A stretch of DNA of 64,000 bases from DAIOXA01 sp050949165. Lineage in GTDB: Bacteria > Bacillota > Proteinivoracia > UBA4975. Positions 15,801 to 24,435 of the stretch are shown in pieces. The stretch covers positions 253,984-317,983 of the forward strand of contig JBMNFF010000009.1 of NCBI GenBank assembly GCA_050949165.1, in the 5' to 3' direction. Positions within the stretch are counted from its first letter, which is position 1; each line of letters starts with the position of its first letter. Position numbers and translations under genes: made by a program. Under the pieces are notes generated by a model, which was not told where the DNA came from, ran no database searches, and saw nothing but the letters and a program-made list of their open reading frames with translations.

Positions 15801-17639
15801 CTAATCGAGCAATCGATATTTATTCAGCTTGCGATAAAAGTTCGTCCGTCCCATTTCCAGGAGAGCCATGGCCTGGGACCGGTTGTTGTCGGTCTGCTTT
15901 AAGGCCAACTGCAGGAGCTTTAACTCTGTCAGCTCAATGGCTTGGTGATGAGGAATGACCTTGTTGACAATCAGAGAGTCCATATCCGACTTGGGTCCTT
16001 GCAGGTGCTCAGGCAGATGGGCCGGGGTCAGTGCTTTGCCTTCGGCAAAGTTGACGGCCCGCTCCAGCACGTTTTCCAGCTCCCGGATATTTCCCGGCCA
16101 ATGGTATTGGCTGAGGACCTGGATGAGCTCAGGGACAGGCACCATCAAGGCCTTTTCTGCCCGCTCGCAGATCTTGGGCAGCAGATACCGGACCAATTCG
16201 GGAATGTCGCCGGCGCGTTGGCGCAGACTGGGCAACACCAGGCAGATGACGTTGAGGCGGTAGTACAGGTCCTCCCGAAAACGGCCCTCGATGACCAGCT
16301 GCTCCAGCTTTTGGTTGGTGGCGGCGATGATGCGCACGTCCAGCTCCAGGGGCTTGGTATCGCCCAGGCGCTGGATCTGTCTGGTCTGCAGGGCGTGGAG
16401 TAATTTGGCCTGGAGGGGAATATCCAGTTCGGCAATCTCGTCCAGAAAGAGGGTTCCCCCCTGGGCCTGTTCAAAACTTCCCGCCTTGCCGCCGGGCCGG
16501 GCGCCGGTAAAGGCTCCTTCCACATAGCCGAAGAGCTCGCTCTCCAGGAGGTTGTCGGGGATGGCGGCGCAGTTCACATAGACAAAGGGCTTATTGGCCC
16601 GGGGGCCGGCATTGTGGATGGCGTCGGCAAAGAGGCCCTTGCCGGTGCCGCTTTCTCCCAAGAGCAGGACGGTGGAGTTGGAGCGGGCGGCTTTTAGGGC
16701 GAGGTCCCGGGCGATGGAAATTTCCTTGCTGCTGCCCACGATTTTGGCAAAGGCCGGGTGATAGCGGCTGTCGTCGTATTGGAGCAGGGTGGCCCTTGCT
16801 GCATCCCGCTCCTCTTCAGCCATCCGCACCTCGCTGATATCCGTAATCTGAAGCAAAGCACCTTTGCGCTCGCCATTTTCATCGATGGGATGGATAGAGC
16901 AGCGGGTGGGAATGCCGTTGATTTCGTAATCTTGCTTGGAGAATCCATCCTCCAGGCCCTGGGCCACGATCATCAGGCGCTCTATGCCCAAGTTCTCCGG
17001 GTGGATGGTGGAAATGTGCCTGCCCAGGACCTGGGGCGGCGGCTGGTTGCCCTTTGCCGCCCAGGAGGCGCCGCCCAGAATATCACCGATGGCTTCGCCC
17101 CGGGCGGTGTAGCCCGCCACCTGGTAGAACTTGAGCTGGCCGTCGGGCCGGATGACCACCGCATGTCCCACGGCGATGTGGTAGTAGTAGTCAAAGCGCT
17201 CGCCGGCTTCAATCCACAGGAGCCGGTCGGGCCGGTAATGGCCGGCCTTGATATGGATCCCGGAAGGGAGCACGTACTCCAGGGTCATCTGCTCTGTAAC
17301 ATCGGTAAAGGTCTTCCACATGGGGCGTATCTTGGCCCCCGGGCCCACCTGGCCCACCGCCAGCAACCCCTCGTCGGGATGGACAGGCGCCTTGGCCAGG
17401 CCGATCCGGTCCAGGAGCTGAGGGTTTAGATTGCCGTCATCCCTGCCCAGGCGGTTGACGGCCAGGATGACAATATCACCCGGCTCCAGGCTGCCGGCAG
17501 GATGGCCGGGTCCCGGCGAAGGGAGCAGGCCAAAAAATTCTTGAGCGGCCAAATTGTACAGCTGGATAATGCCGTTGCTGTCAATAATGATTATCCCCTG
17601 TTCGAAATAATCGCAGATACTGTTAATTTCTAAGCGCAT
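15801..17639 (-). CDS. Sigma-54-dependent activator with PAS domains
   Basis: 612 residues from the ATG at 17639 (GGGGG upstream); a TTG at 17657 is an alternative. Layout: a PAS-like domain at about 5-45 (EQGIIIIDSNGIIQLYN), a ~180-residue region I do not recognise, a second PAS-like domain at about 215-275, then a AAA+ domain. Walker A is GESGTGKG near 329 and the sigma-54 contact loop GAFTGA near 375 is canonical. The C-terminal Fis-type helix-turn-helix contains NRSQAMALLEMGRTNFYRKL. It contacts RNA polymerase-sigma54 from upstream sites. The nearest perfect sigma-54 promoter is that of dapF, so this is its likely activator. The middle region may sense a small ligand. Confidence 0.9.
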   Translation of the reverse strand: MRLEINSICDYFEQGIIIIDSNGIIQLYNLAAQEFFGLLPSPGPGHPAGSLEPGDIVILAVNRLGRDDGNLNPQLLDRIGLAKAPVHPDEGLLAVGQVGPGAKIRPMWKTFTDVTEQMTLEYVLPSGIHIKAGHYRPDRLLWIEAGERFDYYYHIAVGHAVVIRPDGQLKFYQVAGYTARGEAIGDILGGASWAAKGNQPPPQVLGRHISTIHPENLGIERLMIVAQGLEDGFSKQDYEINGIPTRCSIHPIDENGERKGALLQITDISEVRMAEEERDAARATLLQYDDSRYHPAFAKIVGSSKEISIARDLALKAARSNSTVLLLGESGTGKGLFADAIHNAGPRANKPFVYVNCAAIPDNLLESELFGYVEGAFTGARPGGKAGSFEQAQGGTLFLDEIAELDIPLQAKLLHALQTRQIQRLGDTKPLELDVRIIAATNQKLEQLVIEGRFREDLYYRLNVICLVLPSLRQRAGDIPELVRYLLPKICERAEKALMVPVPELIQVLSQYHWPGNIRELENVLERAVNFAEGKALTPAHLPEHLQGPKSDMDSLIVNKVIPHHQAIELTELKLLQLALKQTDNNRSQAMALLEMGRTNFYRKLNKYRLLD

Positions 17640-17794
17640 GTAAGTCAACCCCCGCAAAGTATAGCCTTGTAATGTAGAAATTCGCTACTTGCCTGGGATT
17701 ATCCTTTTTTCAGCCCTTGCCACTATTTACACCGTCCAGGACATAAGGTCCTTGCCTCTCATATACTGATAGGGTAATGGAGGTGGCGGCGGCA

Positions 17795-18883
17795 TTGATT
17801 AAGATAGGCGTCCTGGTGGGAACGGCTACGCTGGGCAAGCTGCAGAGTGGTGAGGAGAGTCCCCGCCTCGAGGCTCTGCTCCGGGCCAATGAACAGGAGG
17901 GGAGCAGGCTGGGCACAGAAATTTTTTTCTTTACCCTGGAGGATGTCAACTTTTCCGGGCACAGAATTAGGGGAATATACAGGAGCCAAGGGCAGTGGGA
18001 GCAGAAATCCTTCGCCTATCCCCACGCACTCTATCGGCGCCTGACCTTGGTCGAAAAGGATCAGGCAGTCCATGCCAAACTGCTTGAGCACTTGCGGGCC
18101 CAGGGCACTGTGTTCCTCAATTACCCCTGGCCCATGGACAAATGGGAGCTCTATCAATGCCTGGAAAGACAACCCCAGCTGAGAAAATTCCTGCCGCCAA
18201 CCCAAATAATCGCCGACGACCGGGAGCTCCTGGCCTTTTTGGAGGAGAACCCCGTGACGTACCTGAAGGCGTGTAAGGGGGGGCGGGGCAAACAGGTTAT
18301 GCGGGTGAAAAAGGTGGGCAAGGACAGCTTCGCCTTCAGCAGGTTTAACAATTACCTGGTCCAGGGCAGGATGCACCGGGCGAGGGTAATCCAGTCTGTT
18401 CGCGAGTTTTTTGGCAACCGGCCCTTTATCGCCCAGCAGGGTATTGATTTGCTCCAGGTAAACGGGCGCAACCTGGATTTCCGCGCCGAGGTCCAGCGGG
18501 CGGAGCGGGGCCAGTTGCGGGTGGTGGCCATCCCCGTGCGCATTGCCCGGGACCGCTCGCCTATTACCACCCATGCCAAGAGCATGGCCCTGGAGGAATT
18601 TGCCCGCCGGCATCCGGAAGCGATCCCGGATTATCAGCACTTTTATCCCCGGGCAGAAGAATTTCTCCGCACTTTCTATGAGGGCGTGGAAGTCTGTTTC
18701 GGCCCCTGCGGCGAACTGGGCATTGATTTTGCCCTGGACAAAGCGGGGCAATGGTGGTTTATCGAGGCCAACACCCAATCGGCCAAGGTCTCTCTGCTCA
18801 ACAGCTATCCCCCGGCCGTCACCGATCAGTCCTTCATCGGCCTCCTGGAGTATGCAAGGTTTCGCGTTGAAGCCAACAGTTAG
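17795..18883 (+). CDS. YheC/YheD-family ATP-grasp spore-coat protein
   Basis: 362 residues from the TTG at 17795, which has GGAGGTGG 8 nt upstream; the ATG at 17777 lacks a ribosome-binding site. The N-terminal third has the YheC/YheD pattern (IKIGVLVGTATLG; FPHALYRR-like AYPHALYRRL). The ATP-grasp part includes TYLKACKGGRGKQVMRV, a glycine-rich nucleotide loop, and GELGIDFALDKAGQWWFIEA near the end with metal-ligating D and E. Family members are endospore coat-associated in Bacillus. This implies a spore-former. The substrate is unknown. It is followed 49 nt later by the cortex amidase gene, so a sporulation operon is plausible. Confidence 0.85.
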   Translation: MIKIGVLVGTATLGKLQSGEESPRLEALLRANEQEGSRLGTEIFFFTLEDVNFSGHRIRGIYRSQGQWEQKSFAYPHALYRRLTLVEKDQAVHAKLLEHLRAQGTVFLNYPWPMDKWELYQCLERQPQLRKFLPPTQIIADDRELLAFLEENPVTYLKACKGGRGKQVMRVKKVGKDSFAFSRFNNYLVQGRMHRARVIQSVREFFGNRPFIAQQGIDLLQVNGRNLDFRAEVQRAERGQLRVVAIPVRIARDRSPITTHAKSMALEEFARRHPEAIPDYQHFYPRAEEFLRTFYEGVEVCFGPCGELGIDFALDKAGQWWFIEANTQSAKVSLLNSYPPAVTDQSFIGLLEYARFRVEANS

Positions 18884-18932
18884 GTCTTAACCGCTCCCCG
18901 GCTTTCATATAGTTGTAGAGGGGGTGGTTGCC

Positions 18933-19658
18933 ATGAAGCTGGCCGCGGGCAGGATAATGCTAATAATGAAGGCGACGGCAGCGGCCGGACTGGTGCTGGT
19001 CCTGATTTTTGCCGCCTACCTGGGAGGGCAGACGATCCCCCTCAGCGGGGACGTCCAGGCGCTTGACGCCCCGGGGGTGGTGATCGATGCCGGTCACGGC
19101 GGCTACGACGGCGGAGCCCAGTGGGGCGGCGTCATCGAGAAGGACATCAATTTGGCCATAACTCTCCAGCTTCGGGAGATACTGTTGGCTACGGGACATC
19201 GGGTTGCCCTGACCCGGTACGGGGATTACAGCCTCATCGAGCAGGATCAGGTATCCAACCCCAAAAAGCGGGAGGACATGGCCCGGCGCCTGGCGATAAT
19301 CGAGAAATGCCAGCCCGATGTCGTCATCGTCATTCACTGCAATGCCATCAACTCGCCAATCTGGTCCGGCGCCCAGACCTTTTACCAGGAGGGGTATGAC
19401 CGGGGCAAGCTCCTGGCCGAAGATATCCAAAAATACCTGGTGGAGTTTACCGAGACCAATAGAAAGGCCAGTTCCCTGGATATGTACCTCTTGCGGGAGA
19501 GCAGCATGGTGGGCAGTCTGGTGGAGGCGGGCTTTGTCTCCAATGCCAGAGAAAGGGCGCTCTTGCAGCAAGAAGGCTATCAGCGCAGGATCGCCACAGC
19601 CATCTGGCTGGGTCTTTCCCATTACCTGAGGGATACTGCCCTGGAAAATCAGCAATAA
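18933..19658 (+). CDS. cwlD: N-acetylmuramoyl-L-alanine amidase, CwlD type
   Basis: 241 residues from the ATG at 18933 (AGAGGGGG upstream). A hydrophobic N-terminal anchor (about 5-28) leads to an Amidase_3 domain. Zinc ligands are seen: H in VVIDAGHGGYDGG, E in GVIEKDINL and H in VVIVIHCNA, with the late catalytic E in SLVEAGFVSNARE. CwlD makes muramic-delta-lactam in the spore cortex, and its size (about 240 residues) fits. It would act outside the inner membrane in the forespore. The 3' end is followed by a strong hairpin. Confidence 0.88.
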   Translation: MKLAAGRIMLIMKATAAAGLVLVLIFAAYLGGQTIPLSGDVQALDAPGVVIDAGHGGYDGGAQWGGVIEKDINLAITLQLREILLATGHRVALTRYGDYSLIEQDQVSNPKKREDMARRLAIIEKCQPDVVIVIHCNAINSPIWSGAQTFYQEGYDRGKLLAEDIQKYLVEFTETNRKASSLDMYLLRESSMVGSLVEAGFVSNARERALLQQEGYQRRIATAIWLGLSHYLRDTALENQQ

Positions 19659-19661
19659 GCG

Positions 19662-19693
19662 GCCATTGGTGCAGGAAATTTTGCACCAATGGC
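19662..19693 (+). terminator. Hairpin after cwlD
   Basis: Perfect 12-bp stem GCCATTGGTGCA / TGCACCAATGGC with an 8-nt loop, then TAATTTAAT. The T tract is weak, so termination may be partial; it also lies just upstream of the RocR-like gene. Confidence 0.6.
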
Positions 19694-19722
19694 TAATTTA
19701 ATAGGTGAAGGGGGATGAGAGG

Positions 19723-21348
19723 ATGGCAAGCATGGCGACTCTGTCAACGGGCTTTTCAGCTCTGATAATTTTGGACAAAAATGGGATTGTCTGCTACGCC
19801 AGTTCCAACCTGTCTCAAGTCTTGGGGGAAATTGAGATAAGGGCAGGCAGGCCCTTGCCCGCGGCCCTCCAGGGCTGGCAAGCCCAGTCCACCTGGGAAA
19901 TGGAAATCAATGAGCGCCAGATCAGCGTGACGGCAGAAGCTTGGAATGGGCATACCATATTGCTGATCTCCGACCCGCACAGCGTCTATAACGAAGCAGC
20001 CACCATTCTCAATTCCATTGATGAGGGAATCCACGTGGTCAACCGGCGCGGCCAGACGGTGTTTTACAACCCCACCATGGCCAAGCTGGAGGGCATGGAC
20101 TACCATCAGGTAATCAATAAGAATGTGCTGGACATGTTCCCATCCCTGACGCCGGAATCCAGTACAATCCTTCGGGTCCTCCGGACCCGGGAACCAATTT
20201 ACGACCAGGTCCAGACATACTATAACCACAAGGGGCAGCGCATTACCTCTCTCAACAGCACAATTCCGCTGTGGAGGGGATCGCAGTTCATCGGCGTCCT
20301 GGAGGTGGCCAGGGACGTCACCCGCATGGAGGATTTAGCCCGCAAGGTGGTGGACCTGCAGCAGAAATTATACCGGCGCCAGCAGGGAAAGGTTCAGCCG
20401 CCCACCCAGTACACCTTTGCCGATATCATCGGTGACAGCCCTGCCCTGACCCGCCCCCTGGAAATCGCTCGCCGGGCCGCCAAGACGGCTTCCCCCGTCC
20501 TGATTTATGGCGAGACGGGAACGGGCAAAGAGCTGGTGGCCCAGAGCATCCACCAGGCCAGCCCCCGCCGGCAGGGGCCTTTCATAGCCCAAAACTGTGC
20601 GGCGCTGCCGGGCTCGCTGCTGGAGGGAATCCTCTTCGGCACCGTCAAGGGCAGCTTTACCGGGGCGGTGGACCGCCCCGGTCTCATCGAGCAGGCCGAC
20701 GGCGGCACCCTCCTCTTGGATGAGATCAACTCCATGGACATCGATCTCCAGGCCAAATTGCTCCGGGTCCTCCAGGACAACCGGGTGCGGCGGGTGGGCG
20801 GCCTCAAGGAAGTGCCGGTGGACGTCCGGATCATTGCCACCACCAACACCCAGCCCTTGCTGGCCGTGGAGCAAGGCAGCATTCGCCAGGACCTCTTCTA
20901 CCGCCTGGCGGTGGTCAACATCGCCTTGCCGCCCCTGCGGGAGCGGCGCCAAGATATCGCTCTGCTCTGTCGCCACTTTTTGGACAAGTACAATCGGCGC
21001 TTCGGTCTCTCGGTCCGGGGACTTGCCCCGGCTGTCATGGCCCGCTTCCAGGCCCATTCCTGGCCCGGCAATGTCCGGGAACTGGAACATGTCATCGAGG
21101 GGGCCATGAATGTCTTGACGGAAGAGGAAGAGTGTATCGACCTCCACCACCTACCGGCAGGCTTTACGCAAAGGCGTTCGGGCATGGTGGAGCTGGAGGA
21201 CTGCACCCTGCCCGAGGCGGTGGCCCGGGTGGAGCAAAACCTCATTGACGCGGCCATGGAGAAGACCGGCGGCAATATCACCCAGGCTGCCAAACTCCTG
21301 GGGATAACCCGCCAGGCCCTGCAGTACAAACTGGGAAAATACAAATAA
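19723..21348 (+). CDS. RocR-like sigma-54-dependent activator
   Basis: 541 residues from the ATG at 19723 (AAGGGGG upstream; the GTG at 19705 is weaker). Two PAS-like segments (about 8-80 and 90-200) precede the AAA+ domain. Walker A is GETGTGKE at 263-270, the sigma-54 contact loop is GSFTGA at 310-315 in place of GAFTGA, and Walker B is LLLDE at 330-334. The Fis-type helix-turn-helix is NITQAAKLLGITRQALQYKL. FGTVKG-S-FTGA followed by DRPGL resembles RocR, the arginine/ornithine-responsive activator of roc operons. A perfect sigma-54 promoter lies 4.3 kb downstream in front of the ornithine operon. Inducer (ornithine or related) is inferred. Confidence 0.88.
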   Translation: MASMATLSTGFSALIILDKNGIVCYASSNLSQVLGEIEIRAGRPLPAALQGWQAQSTWEMEINERQISVTAEAWNGHTILLISDPHSVYNEAATILNSIDEGIHVVNRRGQTVFYNPTMAKLEGMDYHQVINKNVLDMFPSLTPESSTILRVLRTREPIYDQVQTYYNHKGQRITSLNSTIPLWRGSQFIGVLEVARDVTRMEDLARKVVDLQQKLYRRQQGKVQPPTQYTFADIIGDSPALTRPLEIARRAAKTASPVLIYGETGTGKELVAQSIHQASPRRQGPFIAQNCAALPGSLLEGILFGTVKGSFTGAVDRPGLIEQADGGTLLLDEINSMDIDLQAKLLRVLQDNRVRRVGGLKEVPVDVRIIATTNTQPLLAVEQGSIRQDLFYRLAVVNIALPPLRERRQDIALLCRHFLDKYNRRFGLSVRGLAPAVMARFQAHSWPGNVRELEHVIEGAMNVLTEEEECIDLHHLPAGFTQRRSGMVELEDCTLPEAVARVEQNLIDAAMEKTGGNITQAAKLLGITRQALQYKLGKYK

Positions 21349-21350
21349 GA

Positions 21351-21376
21351 GCCGGGCATGAGCCCGGCCCTTTTTA
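21351..21376. terminator. Bidirectional terminator between rocR-like and pepF
   Basis: GCCGGGC / GCCCGGC stem with a 4-nt loop and CTTTTTATTT on the plus strand. It serves the plus-strand activator and overlaps the end of the convergent pepF gene. Confidence 0.82.
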
Positions 21377-23176
21377 TTTCTGGAAAAACTGGACAACATC
21401 GTCCACCAGTTGCCCCACATAGTCAACAGCCCTGCGGATTGCCTCGGGCCGGGTCATGTCCACCCCAGCCATGGCGGCCAGTTCCACCGGCGGCTTTGAT
21501 CCACCGGCCTTGAGGACTTTGAGCCACCGCTCCACGGCAGGTTGACCTTCATCCTTAATGGCCTGAGCCACTGCAGTGGCAACAGTCAGCCCGGCGGAAT
21601 AGCTGTACGGATACAGCCCCATGTAATAATGGGGTTGACGCATCCAGGTCAGCTTGGCCCCTTCGTCTATCTCCACCTCTCCGGCCCAGAATTCTTCCAG
21701 AATCTCGCCCTGAATCTGGCTAAGCACCGTAGCTGTAATGGGCTGGCCCTGCTCGGCCAGGGCGTAGGTGCGCCGTTGCAATTCGCCCTCAATGAGGTGG
21801 CGGACAAAATTGTGGTGGTAAGTCATCAGGAGCTGCATATTCAGCCAGCTGTGCATGCGGGGGTCGGCGCTCTTGGCCTTGATGTATTCGGCCACCAGGA
21901 GTTCGTTGATGGTGGAGGGGGCCTCCACAAAGTACATCGAGGGTTCAGAATTGGCCAGGCTCTGGTTGCGCTCGGTGAGGACGCCGTGACCGGCGTGACC
22001 CAGTTCGTGGGCCAGGGTCAAGGTGGTGCGCATATTGCTGGTCCAGGTGGTGAGGATGTAGGGGTGCACCCCCGGCACGGTGGAGCAGAAGGCCCCGGTG
22101 GATTTGCCTACATTGTCGGCCAGGTCGATCCAGCGGTCCTTCAGGGCCTGGCGGATGATCTCGGTGTATTCCTGGCCCAGGATGGAAACCCCGCCCAGAA
22201 TAAGCTCGGCTGCCTCCTCCAGGGAGGTGGTGGGTTGAAAGTCCGGGTCCAGCGGCGCCTCGATATCGCAGTAGAGCAGCTTATCCAGGCCCAGGATCTG
22301 TTTGCGCAGCCTGGCGTAGCGGCGCATATGGGGCGCGAGCTCTTTAAGGATTACGTCGTGGAGGGTGTTGTATGCCTCCAGGGAAACTTCCTGTCGGTGC
22401 AGGAGCATGTGGGTGGCCGAGGGATAGCCCCGGAGCTGGGCCAGGACCACATTCTTGCGGACCTCGGTTCCCCAGGTGGTTCCATAGGTATTCCGGTACT
22501 TCTTGAGCCCTTCGGTGAAGGATTTATAGGCATTGCGGCGCAGAACCGGGTCCGGCGAGGTCTCATAATCTTCTTCATAGAGGGCAAAAGACATGGGATG
22601 ACTGTTGCCCTGGCTGTCCAGGATGGGCTCAAAGCTCATATCCGCCGCCTTGGAGCGCTCGTAGACGGCGGAGGGCGAATCCAGCACCTCACTCAGGGAG
22701 GCCAGGGCCTTTTCCGTTTCCGGGTGCAGGATATAGGGCCTTTCAGCGCTTATCTTGGCCAGCATCCGGGCGAAATCCGCGAATTCCGGCGCCTGCATAT
22801 AAGTTTCCAGGGTGCCTTCGGGCAAGCTCAGCAGTTCCGAACGCAGTAAGGCGGAACTTGCATTGAATTGGGCGCCCAAGGCTCCGACCCGGCCGGCGGC
22901 GGCCTGGTTGGCGGGATCGGTGCCGTCGGCTGACAGCTTGAGGTAGGCGTAGGAGATGACCCGGTACAGCCGCTTGATCATGGACTCCATCTCCCTTAAG
23001 GCCGCCAGGACGGTGTCAGGCCCTTCGGCCAGTCTGCCCTGGTACTTATTCAGGCTAGGCAGATCCGCCGTCACGGCATTGAATTCCGCTTCCCAGGCTT
23101 CCTCATTGGCGAAGATATGCGCCAGGTTCCAAGTCAGGTGCTCCGGCACCTCGCTGCGCTTGAGTCTTTCTTTCAT
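21374..23176 (-). CDS. pepF: Oligoendopeptidase F (M3B peptidase)
   Basis: 600 residues, the standard length. The zinc motif HELGHAGH is in LTLAHELGHAGHGVL, with the third ligand glutamate expected in EAPSTINELL. It is a cytosolic metallopeptidase that cuts oligopeptides of roughly 7-17 residues, feeding amino-acid fermentation. GGAGGAATAAAA precedes the ATG, and this site overlaps the last codons of the upstream flavoprotein gene, so the two are co-transcribed. The position among amino-acid catabolic genes fits a peptide-using lifestyle. Confidence 0.93.
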   Translation of the reverse strand: MKERLKRSEVPEHLTWNLAHIFANEEAWEAEFNAVTADLPSLNKYQGRLAEGPDTVLAALREMESMIKRLYRVISYAYLKLSADGTDPANQAAAGRVGALGAQFNASSALLRSELLSLPEGTLETYMQAPEFADFARMLAKISAERPYILHPETEKALASLSEVLDSPSAVYERSKAADMSFEPILDSQGNSHPMSFALYEEDYETSPDPVLRRNAYKSFTEGLKKYRNTYGTTWGTEVRKNVVLAQLRGYPSATHMLLHRQEVSLEAYNTLHDVILKELAPHMRRYARLRKQILGLDKLLYCDIEAPLDPDFQPTTSLEEAAELILGGVSILGQEYTEIIRQALKDRWIDLADNVGKSTGAFCSTVPGVHPYILTTWTSNMRTTLTLAHELGHAGHGVLTERNQSLANSEPSMYFVEAPSTINELLVAEYIKAKSADPRMHSWLNMQLLMTYHHNFVRHLIEGELQRRTYALAEQGQPITATVLSQIQGEILEEFWAGEVEIDEGAKLTWMRQPHYYMGLYPYSYSAGLTVATAVAQAIKDEGQPAVERWLKVLKAGGSKPPVELAAMAGVDMTRPEAIRRAVDYVGQLVDDVVQFFQK

Positions 23177-23178
23177 TT

Positions 23179-24267
23179 TTATTCCTCCTCTGTTTCTCTA
23201 TGGAAATCCTTACCCAGCAATTCCAGGCTGAAAAGGCCCGAGGCCATGGCCATTTGCCTCAGGAAAGGCCAGTACATCCCCGGCGACTTTGCCAGCTTGC
23301 CCAGGATATTCAAGTACAGACCCCGGCACTGACGGCGATAGTGGGCAAGGAGGCGGGGCTTGCCGCCGGCGATGGCCCTGGCCAGGGCCAGGGCGCTGCG
23401 AAAGGCATAGCTCAGGCCCTCAGCGGAGCTGGGACTTATCCAGCCCGCCGCTTCGCCGATGAGGAATATCCCGTCCTTGCCCAGGCAGATCTCGCGGGGG
23501 GAAGAGGGCCGGACCAGGTGACAACCCCGACGCTTGAGACTCTTGCCCAGGGTGTAGCCGTGCCGTCCCAGCTTGTGCTTAAGGAGCTCAAACCTTACTT
23601 GGACATCAATCCCGGCGGGAATGGCCGCCCCCACTAAGATTGTCTCTTCCTTGGGAATGGTCCAGGCGTAAAAGTCGGTGATTTTCGGGTCAAAGATGGC
23701 CGAGTAATAGGGCAGGGGCTTTTCAGCCTCAAACCACTCCTGAATGGCTATGTACATGGGCAGCTTCATTCCCAGGCCTGCTCGCACCCGGGACAATGCC
23801 CCGTCGGCGCCCACCACCAGCCTGGTCTCCACCGATTCGTCTTTACCGCCTTGGCTGAAGCTGACCCGGTATCCCTTTTCCCTTTGCTCCAGGTCCCGGA
23901 ACAGCGTCGACCAGCGCCTTTCCACCCGGGGCGGGATGAGGCTGACCAGCCAGCGGTCGAACTTTTCCCGGTCCACATTGATGTAATCCCGGGGATAGTA
24001 GCGCTCTCGCCCCGCCGCCAGGTCCATGGTGCGCACGGTAAAGAGCTGGGGTCCCACCAGGACGCTGCTGGGCAGGCCCAGGCCGAACCCGGCCAGCATC
24101 GACTGGGCGTCGGGGGCCAGCAGGCCGCCGCAGCACTTTTCCTGCCCTCCGGAAAAGGGCTGGCCCAAGTCCCGGCGATCCAGGATCAGGATCCTGTGCT
24201 CATTCCCCAGCAACCGGGCCAGGGTTGCCCCCGCCGGCCCGCCGCCTACAATAACCAGATCGTACAT
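23179..24267 (-). CDS. FAD-dependent oxidoreductase, geranylgeranyl-reductase-like
   Basis: 362 residues from the ATG at 24267, which is preceded by AGAGAGGT. It starts MYDLVIVGGGPAGATLARLL, the dinucleotide (GxGxxG) FAD site, and has the second FAD motif DGIFLIGEAAGWISPSSAEG near residue 265. This combination marks the GG-reductase family of flavoproteins (lipid or quinone saturation or hydroxylation). A CCGGLLAPDAQ segment near residue 45 may hold a functional cysteine pair. The gene ends 2 nt before the pepF start. The substrate cannot be told from sequence. Confidence 0.85.
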   Translation of the reverse strand: MYDLVIVGGGPAGATLARLLGNEHRILILDRRDLGQPFSGGQEKCCGGLLAPDAQSMLAGFGLGLPSSVLVGPQLFTVRTMDLAAGRERYYPRDYINVDREKFDRWLVSLIPPRVERRWSTLFRDLEQREKGYRVSFSQGGKDESVETRLVVGADGALSRVRAGLGMKLPMYIAIQEWFEAEKPLPYYSAIFDPKITDFYAWTIPKEETILVGAAIPAGIDVQVRFELLKHKLGRHGYTLGKSLKRRGCHLVRPSSPREICLGKDGIFLIGEAAGWISPSSAEGLSYAFRSALALARAIAGGKPRLLAHYRRQCRGLYLNILGKLAKSPGMYWPFLRQMAMASGLFSLELLGKDFHRETEEE

Positions 24268-24435
24268 GGTGATACCTCTCTTAGCTTTTCGCATCTGTTT
24301 AGTCTATTAGTTATTCTGCTCAGACATTCTGAATTCCTTCGTTCCAGCTCGGGGCGGGAGGAAAATGAAATATAACACCCCATTTTTCGTCGCCTCCCTG
24401 CGAATATACAGTAGGGAAAAAATGAAGGAGGGTTA

